From an uncultured Oscillospiraceae bacterium (GTDB taxonomy: Bacteria > Bacillota_A > Clostridia > Oscillospirales > Oscillospiraceae): 7,777 nt of DNA. Location of the stretch: assembly GCA_934635515.1 (NCBI GenBank), contig CAKTZK010000068.1:1-7777 (forward strand). The letters run 5' to 3'. The translations under genes were made by a program, and so were the position numbers. The notes under the pieces were generated by a model. The model ran no database searches. It had not been told where the DNA came from and saw only the letters and a program-made list of their open reading frames with translations. Of this stretch, positions 1 to 5,115 are shown in pieces. Position 1 is the stretch's first letter; the number at the start of each line of letters is the position of its first letter.

Positions 1-663
1 GTGCAGGATTTTACCAGTGTGCCCGACTTTTATACCATTCCGCCCCAGCGGCAAAAGCCCTTTGGAACGGTCCATGCCGTTCTGTGCGCCCGGCCCTATG
101 TCAAGGAGCCTTTCTGCGTCATCAACGCCGACGACTACTACGGCGTGGATGCCTACCGCGCCATGTACGCTGAGCTGCAGCGCCTGCCGGAGCAGGGGGG
201 CGCCACCATGGTGGGCTACCTGCTGAAAAACACCGTCAGTGCCAACGGCACCGTGTCCCGGGGCGTCTGCCAGGTGGAAAACGGCCGCCTGACCGGCGTA
301 AAGGAGACCCTGAAGATCCGGCTGGATCCCGACGGCACCATTGTCGACGAGGTGGAGGGCATCCTTTCGCCCGATACGGTGGTGTCTATGAATTTCTGGG
401 GCTTTATGCCGTCGTTCTTTGATCAGCTGGAGACCTATTTTTACGACTTCCTGCGCTATGAGGCGGGGGACAATATCAAGGCCGAGTGCCTGCTGCCCAA
501 TCTGGTGGGCAAGCTAATCGCGGAAAAGAAAATGTCCGTCTCCGTGCTCCATTCGGCCGACCGTTGGTTTGGCATGACCTATCACGAGGACCGGCAGACC
601 GTGGCGCAGGAGCTGCAGCGGCTCCACGATACCGGGATCTATCCCAAGACACTCCATCAGTGA
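1..663 (+). CDS. Sugar-phosphate nucleotidyltransferase family protein, 3' part (5' end outside window)
   Basis: Open from base 1 to a TGA at 661-663, 220 codons. Base 1 happens to be GTG, but no RBS can be seen and the protein begins inside a fold, so the gene almost certainly starts upstream. The motif NADDYYG at residues 42-48 is the metal/nucleotide-sugar site of NTP_transferase (GT-A fold) enzymes, here with the Asp-Asp pair. The stretch around residues 19-33 (KPFGTVHAVLCARPYV) matches the segment before that site in this family, where Gly-Thr-Xaa-His/Gln-Ala precedes the active-site acidic loop. The N-terminal glycine-rich NTP-binding loop (GxGSRxGG type) is missing because of the window edge; relatives are about 300 residues, so roughly 80 are absent. 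Family members transfer a nucleotidyl group to a sugar 1-phosphate for surface glycan or wall precursors; the exact sugar cannot be read here. The gene lies 18 bases before the carboxypeptidase gene, so the two are probably co-transcribed. Confidence 0.85.
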   Translation: MQDFTSVPDFYTIPPQRQKPFGTVHAVLCARPYVKEPFCVINADDYYGVDAYRAMYAELQRLPEQGGATMVGYLLKNTVSANGTVSRGVCQVENGRLTGVKETLKIRLDPDGTIVDEVEGILSPDTVVSMNFWGFMPSFFDQLETYFYDFLRYEAGDNIKAECLLPNLVGKLIAEKKMSVSVLHSADRWFGMTYHEDRQTVAQELQRLHDTGIYPKTLHQ

Positions 664-681
664 GCAAGCGGAGGCAATAAA

Positions 682-1518
682 ATGAAAATGCAAAAATCAC
701 CTTGGTACAAAAATCCCTATTGGCTGGGCGGCATCGCCCTGGGTGTGGTTGTTATCGCCCTGGTGCTGTTTTTAGCACTGCGCGGCGGCGAGGACAAGAA
801 ACCCGATACCCCTGTTCAGCCCAACATTGAGGAGCCCACCCCCACCCCTACCCCGGAGCCGGAGCCTACCCCCGAGCCGGAACCGGAACCGGAGCCTGAC
901 CCGGAGCCTGCACCTGCCCAGGGCAGCTATACCGATGGCGAGCAGACCGACGGCGTTTGGAACCTGGTGCTGGTGAATCCGTGGAACCCGCTGCCGGACG
1001 GCTTTTCCGTGGACATTGAGCCGCTGGATAATACCGTGGGCGTAGACAAGCGCTGCTATCCCCAGCTGCAGAAGATGATGGACGACTGCCGGGACCAGGG
1101 CTATTCCCCCTATATCTGCTCCTCCTGCCGCACCCAGGCCATGCAGCAGGAAAACTTCGACCGGCAGGTGAATATTTTCAAGGGCCAGGGTTACAGCGAC
1201 GAGGAAGCGAAAAAGCTGGCAGCCAAGGAAGTGGCCGTGCCCGGCACCAGTGAGCATCAGCTGGGCCTGGCGGTGGATATTATCGACACCAATAACTGGA
1301 ATCTGGATGAGTCCCAGGAGAGCATGCCCACCCAGCAGTGGCTCATGGCCAACAGCTGGCGCTATGGCTTCATCCTCCGCTATCCCAATGGCACCACCGA
1401 TATCACCGGCATCATCTATGAGCCGTGGCACTACCGCTATGTAGGCTGCCAGGTGGCAAAGGAAATTTATGAGCGGGGCATCACCCTGGAGGAATACCTG
1501 GGCCGCGCCACCCATTAA
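682..1518 (+). CDS. Membrane-anchored D-alanyl-D-alanine carboxypeptidase, M15 family (VanY-like)
   Basis: 278 residues, ATG at 682 preceded by a GGAGG-type site at 670-674; an in-frame ATG at 688 is a less well-spaced alternative. A short basic N-terminus is followed by one membrane segment (about residues 13-34) and then a Pro/Glu/Thr-rich linker (about residues 49-80), so the catalytic domain is held outside the membrane. The M15 zinc site is intact: SEHQLGLAVD gives His192 and Asp199, and EPWHYRYVG gives catalytic Glu247 and zinc ligand His250. Members remove the terminal D-Ala from peptidoglycan stem pentapeptides. No vanS/R/H/A/X genes are next to it, so ordinary wall trimming is more likely than glycopeptide resistance (inference). 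It follows the nucleotidyltransferase gene after 18 bases and is closed by a hairpin terminator 18 bases after its stop. Confidence 0.93.
   Translation: MKMQKSPWYKNPYWLGGIALGVVVIALVLFLALRGGEDKKPDTPVQPNIEEPTPTPTPEPEPTPEPEPEPEPDPEPAPAQGSYTDGEQTDGVWNLVLVNPWNPLPDGFSVDIEPLDNTVGVDKRCYPQLQKMMDDCRDQGYSPYICSSCRTQAMQQENFDRQVNIFKGQGYSDEEAKKLAAKEVAVPGTSEHQLGLAVDIIDTNNWNLDESQESMPTQQWLMANSWRYGFILRYPNGTTDITGIIYEPWHYRYVGCQVAKEIYERGITLEEYLGRATH
832..921 (+). repeat. Low-complexity Pro-Glu/Pro-Thr codon repeat (linker of the carboxypeptidase)
   Basis: Runs of CCG/CCC/CCT alternating with GAG/GAA/ACC encode alternating Pro-Thr and Pro-Glu dipeptides. Repeats of this kind form a stiff, extended, acidic spacer that crosses the wall. 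The near-identical hexamers (CCGGAG, CCGGAA) are prone to slippage, so the linker length may differ between strains (inference). Confidence 0.8.
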
Positions 1519-1535
1519 AATAGAATGTACCCCCC

Positions 1536-1570
1536 AGCGGTGAGACCCCCACCAGGCCTCACCGCTTTTT
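1536..1570 (+). terminator. Rho-independent terminator of the nucleotidyltransferase-carboxypeptidase unit
   Basis: A perfect 9-bp stem, AGCGGTGAG at 1536-1544 and CTCACCGCT at 1558-1566, with a 13-base loop, runs directly into a T tract (1566-1570). It lies 18 bases after the carboxypeptidase stop codon. Confidence 0.85.
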
Positions 1571-1578
1571 GTAACCTG

Positions 1579-1634
1579 TCATTGCGAACCGGTGACCGAT
1601 GTCACTGGTGTGGCAATCCGCATCCCCCGTCTCC
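1579..1634. repeat. Dispersed palindromic repeat, family A copy 1
   Basis: Begins TCATTGCG and ends with a 23-base tail (1612-1634) that matches 20 of 23 bases of the tail at 5167-5189. Between them is an imperfect hairpin: ATTGC 1581-1585 pairs with GCAAT 1613-1617, and CCGGTGA 1589-1595 pairs with TCACTGG 1602-1608 with one G-T wobble. There is no coding potential. A second copy lies in the intergenic region at 5141-5189. Confidence 0.75.
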
Positions 1635-1660
1635 AAACACCTCTTCACTCTTCACTCAAA

Positions 1661-1709
1661 ATTGCCTCCCCTGCATAAGGGGAGGTGGCGCGAAGCGCCG
1701 GAAGGGTCG
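1661..1709. repeat. Dispersed palindromic repeat, family C copy 1
   Basis: Two adjacent hairpins: CCTCCCCT 1665-1672 with AGGGGAGG 1678-1685 (5-base loop), then GGCGC 1687-1691 with GCGCC 1695-1699 (GAA loop), ending in GGGTCG. The 19 bases around the first hairpin (1666-1684) differ from 5066-5084 at one loop base only. The next pair outward is C-G here and G-C in the second copy, so pairing is kept while the sequence changes. Confidence 0.75.
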
Positions 1710-1734
1710 CCCACCGCACTTCTTGTAACCCTCC

Positions 1735-1760
1735 GTAGGGGCCAATGCCCACATCGTCCC
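1735..1760. repeat. Degenerate palindrome, possible third repeat family
   Basis: GGGCCAATG at 1739-1747 and CATCGTCCC at 1752-1760 form an imperfect inverted repeat (7 of 9 pairs) around CCCA. It resembles a decayed version of GGGCCGATG/CATCGGCCC palindromes that I recall as scattered in related gut Clostridia genomes. There is only one copy in this window, so the family assignment is tentative. Confidence 0.4.
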
Positions 1761-1779
1761 GCCCCACACCCCTAAAAAA

Positions 1780-1812
1780 CAAAAAGAGACGCCGGCTTTT
1801 GCCGGCGTCCCG
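1780..1812 (-). terminator. Rho-independent terminator of the small Asn/Gln-rich gene
   Basis: Perfect 9-bp stem GACGCCGGC 1788-1796 and GCCGGCGTC 1801-1809 with a TTTT loop. On the minus strand it is followed by a T-rich tract (complement of the A-rich stretch 1774-1785). It lies 15 bases past the stop codon of the minus-strand gene. Confidence 0.85.
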
Positions 1813-1824
1813 CTGCGTCACACC

Positions 1825-1938
1825 TCAGTTGCACTCCTTAGCCTGCTTGTTCTGCTCCTGGTTTTCGTTCTTGCCGTTTTTGTTCTGATTCTGATTTTGG
1901 TTCTGGTTTTGATTCTTATTCTGATTGTTCTTAGCCAT
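1825..1938 (-). CDS. Small Asn/Gln-rich protein, 37 residues, function unknown (possibly spore-associated)
   Basis: The reading frame could open further upstream, to 2064, but the start chosen is ATG at 1938-1936: AAAGGAGGTG lies six bases before it (plus-strand complement at 1945-1954), and the upstream extension runs through a promoter-like region. The protein is 14 Asn and 9 Gln out of 37 residues, with alternating Asn-Gln over residues 9-19, plus six Lys and three Glu. It has no membrane segment and no hydrophobic core, so it is likely disordered, and it ends in Cys-Asn. A terminator follows 15 bases after the stop, so it is a complete single-gene unit. I do not recognise a named family. 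The composition and the forespore-like promoter suggest, without proving, a small spore-core protein loosely like gamma-type SASPs. Its low-complexity hexamer repeat (about 1882-1927) differs in base composition from its neighbours. Confidence 0.72.
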   Translation of the reverse strand: MAKNNQNKNQNQNQNQNQNKNGKNENQEQNKQAKECN

Positions 1939-1971
1939 GTTGAGCACCTCCTTTTTTACTGTGTACGCTCT

Positions 1972-2000
1972 TAGTGTGCCATGGGGCGGATAAAATATAC
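1972..2000 (-). promoter_or_regulatory. Candidate forespore-type (sigma-F/sigma-G) promoter of the small gene
   Basis: On the minus strand GTATA (2000-1996) is followed after 17 bases by CACACTA (1978-1972). Compared with the Bacillus sigma-G consensus GHATR-N17/18-CATnHTA this has one mismatch. Read as sigma-F, GTATA-N15-GGCACACTA also has one mismatch to the GGHRARHTn element. A start about 7 bases downstream leaves a 25-30 base leader to the RBS and ATG at 1938. No good sigma-A promoter was found for this gene. The motifs are short, so chance matching is possible. Confidence 0.4.
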
Positions 2001-2020
2001 AAAATATCCTCAAAAAAATG

Positions 2021-2049
2021 TTGACATCGTCCCGTCCGGGTGCTACAAT
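2021..2049 (+). promoter_or_regulatory. Sigma-A promoter of the infC-rpmI-rplT operon
   Basis: Consensus TTGACA (2021-2026), a 17-base spacer and TACAAT (2044-2049), one base from the TATAAT consensus. The expected start is near 2056, giving a leader of about 150 bases before infC. The -35 box lies 20 bases from the -35 of the divergent candidate promoter for the small gene. Confidence 0.88.
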
Positions 2050-2055
2050 ACCATA

Positions 2056-2190
2056 GGAAAACAAAGAAGGCTGGATGCATCCGCCTCACCTCCCGCCACC
2101 GGCAAAGAGGTCAATAGCGCAGCGCTGTCTCAGCTATGAGAGGGTGTTTAGGCTATGCGGATGCTTTCGGCATCCGTGTTTTTATTTTTG
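2056..2190 (+). ncRNA. infC operon leader, L20-leader-type transcription attenuator
   Basis: The leader ends in a strong intrinsic terminator in front of the infC RBS. Upstream, GCATCCGC (2077-2084) is perfectly complementary to GCGGATGC (2157-2164), which includes the terminator's 5' arm, so the two pairings exclude each other. Between them are local stems: ACCTC 2088-2092 with GAGGT 2107-2111, and ATAGC 2114-2118 with GCTAT 2133-2137. Established knowledge: in Bacillus the infC-rpmI-rplT leader (Rfam L20 leader) binds ribosomal protein L20, which promotes premature termination through a site resembling its 23S rRNA target. Position, operon and alternative pairings fit this; whether the L20-binding consensus is fully kept was not tested. 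Confidence 0.75.
2155..2189 (+). terminator. Leader terminator (attenuator) before infC
   Basis: CGGATGC 2158-2164 pairs with GCATCCG 2170-2176 around TTTCG, extendable by G-T, T-G and A-T pairs, then a T-rich tail (2179-2189). It sits inside the leader, 5 bases before the infC ribosome binding site, so it controls readthrough into the operon and does not end a gene. Confidence 0.85.
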
Positions 2191-2208
2191 AATGGAGGTG
2201 TTTCGGCC

Positions 2209-2727
2209 ATTAGCAAGCTGCAGCATGAATTGAACGAGGAGATCCGCGATAAGGAGATCCGCCTCATCGGTGAGACCGGCGAACAGATGGGCATCGTTTC
2301 CGCAGAGGAGGCCCTGCACATCGCAGACGAGCGCGGTTTGGACCTGGTAAAGATCTCTCCGCAGGCAGTGCCTCCGGTGTGCAAGCTGATGAATTACGGC
2401 AAGTACAAGTTTGAGCAGAGCAAGCGGGAGAAGGAAGCCAGAAAGAACCAGCATGTGGTGGAGATCAAGGAGATTCGGATGTCCCCGGGCATTGATGTGG
2501 GTGATTTCAACACCAAGCTGAAAAATGCCCAGAAGTTCCTGGCAGACGGCAACCGGGTGAAGGTTTCTGTTCGCTTCCGCGGCCGTGAGATGGCCCACAC
2601 GGACATCGGCCGGGATCTGCTGAACAAGTTTGCCGAGCAGTGTGCCGACACAGCAACATTGGAAAAGGCTGCCAAGATGGAGGGGCGGAACATGTCCATT
2701 TTCCTCTCCCCCAAAGCGGGCAAGTAA
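2209..2727 (+). CDS. infC: Translation initiation factor IF-3, AUU start
   Basis: 172 residues when started at ATT (2209-2211), about the usual length (173 in B. subtilis). GGAGGTG at 2194-2200 is 8 bases before it, and the protein then begins with the typical family N-terminus (ELNEEIRDKEIRLIGETGEQ follows a few residues on). An in-frame ATG at 2155 would add 18 residues encoded by the terminator hairpin and T tract and has a poorer RBS, so it is rejected. The N-terminal domain covers about residues 1-70, a basic linker follows (SKREKEARKNQ region), and the C-terminal domain has KEIRMSP and RFRGREMAH (about 87-93 and 122-130). IF-3 binds the 30S subunit, keeps it free of 50S and checks start-codon pairing. 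AUU starts are an established feature of infC in many bacteria, where they let IF-3 restrain its own translation. First gene of the operon with rpmI and rplT. Confidence 0.96.
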   Translation: MSKLQHELNEEIRDKEIRLIGETGEQMGIVSAEEALHIADERGLDLVKISPQAVPPVCKLMNYGKYKFEQSKREKEARKNQHVVEIKEIRMSPGIDVGDFNTKLKNAQKFLADGNRVKVSVRFRGREMAHTDIGRDLLNKFAEQCADTATLEKAAKMEGRNMSIFLSPKAGK

Positions 2728-2775
2728 TTCACTTTTTCGCCATCCGGCGGAGAATATACGGAAGGAGTATTTATC

Positions 2776-2973
2776 ATGCCTAAACTGAAGACCCATAGCG
2801 GCGCAAAGAAGCGCTTCAATCTGACGAAGTCCGGCAAGGTCAAGAGAGCTCACGCTTTCAAGAGCCACATCCTGACCAAAAAGGATACCAAGCGTGGCCG
2901 TCGCCTGCGCTCCGGCACTTATGCCGACTGCACCAACGAGGCGACCATCCGCAAGATGATCCCTTACAAATAA
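2776..2973 (+). CDS. rpmI: 50S ribosomal protein L35
   Basis: 65 residues, the standard size, with the conserved start [14 protein letters not shown] and a strongly basic composition. AAGGAG at 2762-2767 lies 8 bases before the ATG. It sits 48 bases after infC and 34 bases before rplT in the usual order. L35 is a small 23S rRNA-binding protein of the large subunit. Transcription is expected to be controlled with the rest of the operon by the L20-type leader. Confidence 0.97.
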   Translation: MPKLKTHSGAKKRFNLTKSGKVKRAHAFKSHILTKKDTKRGRRLRSGTYADCTNEATIRKMIPYK

Positions 2974-3007
2974 TCGACGGAATCGTTAGAATAGGAGGCA
3001 AGTACAA

Positions 3008-3358
3008 ATGGCAAGAGTTAAAGGCGCAATGATGTCGCGCAAAAGAAGAAATAAGACCCTGAAGCTGGCCAAGGGTTACTGGGGTGCCAAGTCCAAGCAC
3101 TTCAAGATGGCCAATGAGCAGGTCATGAAGTCCCTGACCTACGCGTATGTGGGCCGCCGCCTGAAGAAGCGTGACTTCCGTCAGCTGTGGATCACCCGCA
3201 TTTCCGCCGCCTGCAAGCAGAACGGCATGAACTATTCCACCTTCATGCACGGCCTGAAGGTGGCCGGCATCCAGATCAATCGCAAGATGCTGTCCGAAAT
3301 GGCTATCAACGATGCCGTGGCGTTCACCGCCCTGTGCGACATCGCCAAGAAGGCCTAA
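3008..3358 (+). CDS. rplT: 50S ribosomal protein L20
   Basis: 116 residues, near the usual 117-119. The N-terminal basic tail and the segment [19 protein letters not shown] (residues about 11-29) are the family signature, followed by the helical globular domain ([15 protein letters not shown]...). AGGAGG at 2993-2998 is 9 bases before the ATG. L20 is needed early in 50S assembly and, in Firmicutes, is the repressor that acts on its own operon leader; such a leader is present here at 2056-2190. A terminator follows 17 bases after the stop. Confidence 0.97.
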   Translation: MARVKGAMMSRKRRNKTLKLAKGYWGAKSKHFKMANEQVMKSLTYAYVGRRLKKRDFRQLWITRISAACKQNGMNYSTFMHGLKVAGIQINRKMLSEMAINDAVAFTALCDIAKKA

Positions 3359-3375
3359 GTCTATATTGTATCCGC

Positions 3376-3407
3376 AAAAAGTGCAGTCTCCGGGCTGCAC
3401 TTTTTTT
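3376..3407 (+). terminator. Rho-independent terminator of the infC operon
   Basis: A tract of five A then GTGCAG (3381-3386), an 8-base loop, CTGCAC (3395-3400) and seven T. The A and T tracts can pair to extend the stem to 11 bp, so it could work in both directions, though no minus-strand gene is seen beyond it. Confidence 0.88.
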
Positions 3408-3410
3408 GCT

Positions 3411-3439
3411 GTCGGAAAATTCCTTCGGAATTTTCCGAC
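3411..3439. repeat. Perfect 13-bp palindrome with 3-base loop
   Basis: GTCGGAAAATTCC (3411-3423) and its exact reverse complement (3427-3439) around TTC. It starts 4 bases after the infC operon terminator and is not followed by a T tract, so it is not a second terminator. It looks like a repetitive palindromic unit. Confidence 0.7.
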
Positions 3440-3466
3440 AAAAGGTTTGCAGCCTGCTGCGCGCAT

Positions 3467-3491
3467 AATTTTGCCGCCTTGCGGCAAAATT
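3467..3491. repeat. Perfect 11-bp palindrome, TTTTGCCGC type
   Basis: AATTTTGCCGC (3467-3477), CTT loop, then the exact reverse complement (3481-3491). It shares the 11-mer TTTTGCCGCCT with the palindrome at 3558-3579. No coding or terminator role is apparent. Confidence 0.7.
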
Positions 3492-3557
3492 CCACACTGG
3501 CAACCTGAGAGGTATTTTTCCCCACGCACATGTCGCAGTGAAAAATGATTTTAATTT

Positions 3558-3579
3558 TTTGCCGCCTGCGGGCGGCAAA
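3558..3579. repeat. 9-bp palindrome, TTTGCCGCC type
   Basis: TTTGCCGCC (3558-3566), TGCG loop, GGCGGCAAA (3571-3579), perfect. It shares TTTTGCCGCCT with the palindrome at 3467-3491, suggesting two members of one repeat family. The rest of 3440-3557 holds no gene that can be supported; it has only a small GCAG/CTGC hairpin (3449-3460) and an ATTTTTC/GAAAAAT pair (3514-3520, 3540-3546). Confidence 0.65.
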
Positions 3580-3611
3580 CTCTGCGAGACTTTTTTCTTT
3601 TCTATCTACCC

Positions 3612-3640
3612 TTGTCAATCAAAAATATTTGCAGTATAAT
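3612..3640 (+). promoter_or_regulatory. Sigma-A promoter of the flavodiiron gene
   Basis: TTGTCA (3612-3617), a 17-base spacer and a perfect TATAAT (3635-3640). The expected start near 3647 gives a short leader of about 22 bases with the RBS. No operator-like repeat lies over the boxes. Confidence 0.82.
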
Positions 3641-3668
3641 AAGAAAAAAACATCGGGAGGGACCCTAT

Positions 3669-5012
3669 ATGTACTGCGTTCGCAAAGTCAATGAGGATTA
3701 CACCTGGATCGGAGCCGACAGCCGCCGCCTGGCGGTGTTCGAGGGCGTGTTCGGCGTGCCGGAGGGTGTTTCTTATAACAGTTATCTGCTTCTGGACGAG
3801 AAAACCGTGCTGTTCGACACGGTGGACGCCCAGGTCATCCGCCAGTTCCGGGAGAACCTGTACCACACGCTGGATGGCCGCACCCTGGACTATATCGTGG
3901 TCCACCACATGGAGCCCGACCACACCGCCGAGCTGGAGGACATGGTGCTGCGCTTCCCGGATGTGCAGATCCTCTGCACCGCCATGGCCAAGACCATGAT
4001 CGGCCAGTTTTTTGGCCACGCCTACGATGACCGCATCCGCGTGTGCAAGGAGGGCGACACCCTCTGCACCGGCCGCCATACCCTGCAGTTTGTGGCCGCC
4101 CCCATGGTCCATTGGCCCGAGGTGATGATGACCTACGACCAGACCGATAAGCTCCTCCTGTCGGCAGATGCCTTCGGCTGCTTCGGCGCTCTCAATGGCC
4201 GCCTCTTTGCCGACGAGGTGGATTTCGACCGGGAGTATCTGGACGAGTGCCGCCGCTACTACACCAATATCGTGGGTAAGTACGGCCCCCAGGTGAAGGC
4301 AGTGCTGGATAAGGCGGCAAAGCTGGAAATTTCCATGCTCCTGCCCCTCCACGGCTTTGTGTGGCGCAAAAATTTGGACTATATCCTTGGCAAACACCTG
4401 CTCTGGAGCACCTACCAGCCGGAGGTTCAGGGCGTGCTCATCGCATACGCATCCATTTACGGCGACACGGAGAGCGCCGCCAATATTCTGGCTTGCCGCC
4501 TGGCGGAGCGGGGTATCCCCGTCACCATGCGCGACACCTCCGTGGTGCCCCTGAGCAGCATTTTGTCCGATGCGTTCAAGTACAGCCATATCGTTCTGGC
4601 CTCCGCCACTTATAATATGGGCGTTTTCATCTGCATGGAGCAGCTGCTCCACGATATTGCGGCCCACAAGCTGACGGGCCGCCGCTATGTCATCCTGGAA
4701 AACGGCTCCTGGTCTCCCGCTGCCGGAAAGGGGATGGAGCAGATCATCGAGCCTCTGCATTGGGAAAAGCTCACCGATACCCTCACCGTAAAGTCCGCCC
4801 TGCGGCCTGACCAGGTGCTGCAGCTGGACACCCTGGCCGACCTGCTGGCGGCGGATGTGCGCCGGGGCGGCGAAAAGGAGGAGGAAAAGCCCACCGGCGG
4901 CAAGCGCTATGTCTGCAAGGTCTGCGGCTATGTCTATGAGGGCGACCCCCTGCCCGAGGACTATAAATGCCCCCTCTGCGGCGCCGGTCCTCAGTATTTC
5001 AAAGAGCAGTAA
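3669..5012 (+). CDS. Flavodiiron protein (FprA type) with C-terminal short rubredoxin-like domain
   Basis: 447 residues from ATG 3669, with GGGAGG at 3655-3660; an in-frame ATG at 3612 lies in the promoter -35 box and is rejected. Order: metallo-beta-lactamase-like diiron domain (about 1-250), flavodoxin domain for FMN (from VLIAYASIYGDTES at 256 to about 395), and a rubredoxin-like tail (about 413-447). Diiron ligands are all present: His80, Glu82, Asp84 (HxExDH with His85), His148, Asp167 and His228. The tail has CKVCG (Cys416, Cys419) and CPLCG (Cys434, Cys437). Flavodiiron proteins reduce O2 to water and/or NO to N2O in the cytoplasm, with electrons from rubredoxin through FMN. The fused tail suggests an internal electron entry site. 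The tail has only 14 residues between its Cys pairs, about half the spacing of classical rubredoxin. The gene has its own promoter and terminator. NO versus O2 preference cannot be told from sequence. Confidence 0.95.
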   Translation: MYCVRKVNEDYTWIGADSRRLAVFEGVFGVPEGVSYNSYLLLDEKTVLFDTVDAQVIRQFRENLYHTLDGRTLDYIVVHHMEPDHTAELEDMVLRFPDVQILCTAMAKTMIGQFFGHAYDDRIRVCKEGDTLCTGRHTLQFVAAPMVHWPEVMMTYDQTDKLLLSADAFGCFGALNGRLFADEVDFDREYLDECRRYYTNIVGKYGPQVKAVLDKAAKLEISMLLPLHGFVWRKNLDYILGKHLLWSTYQPEVQGVLIAYASIYGDTESAANILACRLAERGIPVTMRDTSVVPLSSILSDAFKYSHIVLASATYNMGVFICMEQLLHDIAAHKLTGRRYVILENGSWSPAAGKGMEQIIEPLHWEKLTDTLTVKSALRPDQVLQLDTLADLLAADVRRGGEKEEEKPTGGKRYVCKVCGYVYEGDPLPEDYKCPLCGAGPQYFKEQ

Positions 5013-5024
5013 AAATTAGAACAA

Positions 5025-5052
5025 AAAAACGGCGGCCTTGGCCGCCGTTTTT
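5025..5052 (+). terminator. Rho-independent terminator of the flavodiiron gene
   Basis: ACGGCGGCC (5029-5037) and GGCCGCCGT (5040-5048) with flanking A and T tracts, 16 bases past the stop codon. The formal loop is two bases, so the top pairs probably open. The flanking A tract makes it potentially bidirectional. Confidence 0.85.
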
Positions 5053-5061
5053 CCTATATCA

Positions 5062-5115
5062 ATGGCTCCCCTGCGTAAGGGGAGCTGGCACGGCGAAGGC
5101 GTGCATGAGGGGTCG
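5062..5115. repeat. Dispersed palindromic repeat, family C copy 2
   Basis: GCTCCCCT 5065-5072 pairs with AGGGGAGC 5078-5085, followed by a GCACG/CGTGC stem (5088-5092, 5100-5104) and GGGTCG. It is nearly identical to 1661-1709 over the first hairpin, with the outer pair switched from C-G to G-C. Confidence 0.75.

Noticed and set aside
772..1515. 247-codon minus-strand frame opposite the carboxypeptidase gene
   Set aside because: Shadow frame; the Arg/Leu/Gly-rich part is just the complement of the Pro-Glu repeat.
682..1518. Carboxypeptidase as a vancomycin-resistance gene
   Set aside because: The fold and zinc site are VanY-like, but none of the van partner genes is next to it and housekeeping M15 enzymes are common in Clostridia.
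1525..1728. 67-codon plus-strand frame after the carboxypeptidase terminator
   Set aside because: It runs through a terminator and palindromic repeats, has no RBS and gives a Pro/Cys/Arg-rich product without likeness to a protein.
1571..1760. Possible CRISPR array in the repeat-rich intergenic regions
   Set aside because: The repeats are of different kinds, not evenly spaced, and have no spacer pattern or cas genes.
1751..2034. 11-base match ACATCGTCCCG at 1751-1761 and 2024-2034
   Set aside because: Short, one copy is part of the infC promoter and the other of a decayed palindrome; flanks do not match, so chance is the simplest explanation.
1939..2064. N-terminal extension of the small minus-strand gene to an upstream ATG
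   Set aside because: It would cover the candidate promoter and the RBS at 1945-1954, reaches into the infC promoter, and has no RBS of its own.
3540..3600. Hairpin at 3558-3579 as a terminator
   Set aside because: It is followed by AAAC on the plus strand and by an A tract when read on the minus strand, so neither direction gives the needed T tract.
3615..4760. 381-codon minus-strand frame opposite the flavodiiron gene
   Set aside because: Antisense shadow of a gene whose metal, FMN and rubredoxin sites are all intact; no RBS or family features.
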